From Candidatus Sysuiplasma superficiale (GTDB taxonomy: Archaea > Thermoplasmatota > Thermoplasmata > Sysuiplasmatales > Sysuiplasmataceae), in the NCBI GenBank assembly GCA_019720975.1, contig JAGVSJ010000001.1, positions 163,736 through 227,735 on the forward strand: 64,000 bases of DNA, written 5' to 3'. Below, one piece after another: positions 62,464 to 64,000 of the stretch. The translations under genes were made by a program, and so were the position numbers. The notes under the pieces are model-generated. The model saw only the letters and a list, made by a program, of their open reading frames with translations. It ran no database searches and had not been told where the DNA came from. Each line of letters opens with the position of its first letter. Within the stretch, counting starts at the first letter, position 1.

Positions 62464-63633
62464 TCATCTCACCTTTCTGCGTCTGACTTCCACAGCAAGT
62501 GCTGAGAGCAGTTCGGATGTGGCCCACCCGTAGTTGTAGAATGCAACCCCATCAGCCCCTGCATTTACACATGAATCGATGCAGTCTGAAATCCTGTCTG
62601 GAGTGTAAGCGAAGGGAAAAGTAATTCTGAGGACAAGGCTAAGATCGCATCTTCCCGCTGCCATCCTTCCAGCCTCCGAAGCGCCGGTAGCCACATCCTT
62701 AACTGACGGATAGTAAAGAAGGACGTCGGTTCCGTCAACTGTATCTGCTATATCGGGCAGACGGACGTCAGCGAGATTGCATCTCGGTGGACTGAGTATG
62801 CAGTCAAGGCGGACACCGGCCGAATGCGCATGGTCTCTGGCCTCTGCGAGTATTTCGCGTGCGGTATTTCTCCTGAAACTGCCAATTCTTTCAATGATGT
62901 CTGCCTCTTCCTCATTCATCTTAAGTGAAGTACTGCCTGCAGCGCCTGATATATGTCTGTCTATGATACCCCTGACCTGGCTCCTACATTCATTGAGATT
63001 CAGACCGAAGTCCCTTGCTCGTTTGACACAGGAATCGCAAAAGCAAACGGTGAGCAACAGCGAGGCGACTTCATCGACGTTTACACCGAACACCTCATGG
63101 TGGTCACCATGTTCTATCCTCTGCGGAAAGAACGCTGACTCCAGCTTGATTGAACGGACACTGTGACGCGCTATGTCATCGACAAGTGAAAATATGTAAT
63201 TTCTCGTTTCAGTGTGGGACGGGCAGAGCATGTTCCTGTCGGATGTTCCAAATGCGTCTATCAACGCAAAGTTTTTGTGAACAGAAGCGAACGCTGAATT
63301 ATGAAGGCAGACAGCCCATGAATTCACACCTATATCTCTGTCTGCTGCCCCGTTGCATACTGAATCGAGAATATCGGAGTAGGAATACTCGGAACACCTT
63401 CTGGGCCTGAGCGGTGTTTCCCTGTATTCCCCAGAGGGGGCAAAATAAACCACACCTTCCTCCGCCCAGTATACCCTTCTGGTAGGATTGTGGGGTAGTA
63501 TGAATCTTCCAGAATGGTAGCTTGTGGCGAGATTCAGCTCATTTATGCCCGCATCACAAAGATAGTCCAGCAGAGTGGACGCCCCTTCATCCGCAACGTC
63601 CCATGGGTGGACGTAAATTGAAAAAAGCGTCAT
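62464..63633 (-). CDS. TIM-barrel protein, glycoside-hydrolase-like, unknown
   Basis: This 389-residue protein has alternating strand-helix pattern of a TIM barrel: FSIYVHPWDV at the first strand, INELNLATSYH, then IKLESAFFPQRIEHGDHHE, LDCILSPP, and ADGVAFYNYGW at the end. A CFCDSCVKRARDFGLNL segment with a Cys pair is typical of a loosely defined group of glycoside-hydrolase-like and sugar-related TIM barrels. The catalytic acids cannot be assigned. There is no signal peptide, so it acts in the cytosol. A TATA-like GTTTTATTATC lies about 27-37 bases upstream of the ATG, so the mRNA is probably leaderless. Confidence 0.6.
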   Translation of the reverse strand: MTLFSIYVHPWDVADEGASTLLDYLCDAGINELNLATSYHSGRFILPHNPTRRVYWAEEGVVYFAPSGEYRETPLRPRRCSEYSYSDILDSVCNGAADRDIGVNSWAVCLHNSAFASVHKNFALIDAFGTSDRNMLCPSHTETRNYIFSLVDDIARHSVRSIKLESAFFPQRIEHGDHHEVFGVNVDEVASLLLTVCFCDSCVKRARDFGLNLNECRSQVRGIIDRHISGAAGSTSLKMNEEEADIIERIGSFRRNTAREILAEARDHAHSAGVRLDCILSPPRCNLADVRLPDIADTVDGTDVLLYYPSVKDVATGASEAGRMAAGRCDLSLVLRITFPFAYTPDRISDCIDSCVNAGADGVAFYNYGWATSELLSALAVEVRRRKVR

Positions 63634-63877
63634 GTACTATCTGCCGTATCCGTGCGGTGATAATAAAACATTGTGCGGAACGCAGTAGTCCCGCACATTA
63701 GGTGCCGCGACGGGCCGGAGCATGATGATGCCCGTGACTTCGCAGATTTCAGAACATGTTTCAGCATGAACAATGTGAAGCATGGGCTGAACGGTTGCGT
63801 CGTGCAACGGAGTTCAGCCGTCTGATTCCTGCATTATGCGGTCATGAACCGTTTCACGTATCATTGTGAATGGCATA

Positions 63878-64000
63878 TCAGGAAGAGACGTATGCCGTGA
63901 ATACCTCCTTCTTCAGCTCTTCAGCGAATTCGTATGCCCTCATTCCACTCATGCCCTTCTCTGTCTGCACTACCTTCAGCAGCGTCCATATGTTCCTGAG
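63878..64000 (-). CDS. C-terminal end of an unidentified protein (cut by the window)
   Basis: The minus-strand frame is open from the window edge to TGA at 63878-63880 and gives 40 residues, LRNIWTLLKVVQTEKG to TAYVSS. The composition is helical and protein-like, with no recognisable motif. The start lies outside the window. The 240 bases between it and the TIM-barrel gene hold no other feature I could support. Confidence 0.5.
   Translation of the reverse strand, partial: LRNIWTLLKVVQTEKGMSGMRAYEFAEELKKEVFTAYVSS

Noticed and set aside
63720..63795. Possible C/D-box small RNA (ATGATGA followed about 60 bases later by CTGA)
   Set aside because: No acceptable C' and D' boxes with correct spacing were found between the two elements.
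1..64000. CRISPR array, prophage or integrated plasmid
   Set aside because: No regularly spaced repeats, integrase, phage structural gene or tRNA-associated attachment duplication was seen; the only mobile trace is the decayed transposase near 4.4-5.0 kb.

Overview
The window looks like chromosomal DNA of an archaeon of the Thermoplasmata (Thermoplasmatales-related), with roughly balanced base composition. Archaeal markers include RpoK next to ribosomal protein S2, a MEMO-family protein, archease, GfcR, ZPR1, an AglB oligosaccharyltransferase and OMP decarboxylase. Others are TATA-type promoters with many leaderless or near-leaderless starts, and five tRNA genes, three of which carry short introns at the archaeal 37/38 position. 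A mevalonate-decarboxylase-family enzyme and several very large, sequon-rich secreted proteins with a single C-terminal anchor fit a Thermoplasmata-like cell surface. The exact genus cannot be told from the sequence.

Layout. 0-2 kb: methylmalonyl-CoA mutase (large subunit cut by the window edge, small subunit, MeaB chaperone), then intron-containing tRNA-Cys. 2-5 kb: OSBS/N-acylamino acid racemase and family-5 uracil-DNA glycosylase, then a 1-kb gap holding a decayed IS256/Mutator transposase. 5-11 kb: ABC-2 exporter, endonuclease III, hotdog thioesterase, aconitase, tRNA-Thr. 11-19 kb: orphan membrane histidine kinase, ZPR1, Xaa-Pro peptidase, archease, mevalonate-pathway enzyme, RuvC-fold protein, GfcR, tRNA-His. 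19-33 kb: a giant oligosaccharyltransferase fused to a long extracellular beta-domain array, a CARDB membrane protein, pyrF, a GNAT, a lone asparagine-synthetase domain, superoxide dismutase and a polytopic GT-C-like protein. 33-43 kb: an accessory-looking surface/signalling block in which two DUF835 genes (one fused to a bactofilin-like domain) alternate with secreted C-anchored proteins, followed by a small membrane protein, two regulators and an S-layer-like protein. 43-49 kb: MEMO, rps2, rpoK, a class-III aminotransferase, acyl-CoA dehydrogenase, a rhodanese, and a GcvH-like/TusA-like fusion. 50-57 kb: a transmembrane DUF835 protein with three extracellular repeats, a zincin-like protein, a class-I amidohydrolase, an S9 peptidase and a second ABC-2 exporter. 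57-64 kb: a hook-less Rad50-like ATPase with its SbcD/Mre11 nuclease, tRNA-Arg, tRNA-Val, a TIM-barrel protein and the tail of an unknown gene.

How the parts fit. The oligosaccharyltransferase probably glycosylates the many Asn-X-Ser/Thr sites in the secreted proteins encoded nearby. The DUF835 proteins are a recurring cytosolic module, seen alone, on a bactofilin-like scaffold, and behind a membrane receptor. They are the best candidate in this window for an undescribed system, possibly linking the cell surface to a cytosolic scaffold. The rhodanese and the GcvH/TusA fusion may be a small sulfur-transfer pair. Most of the remainder is ordinary metabolism and DNA repair.
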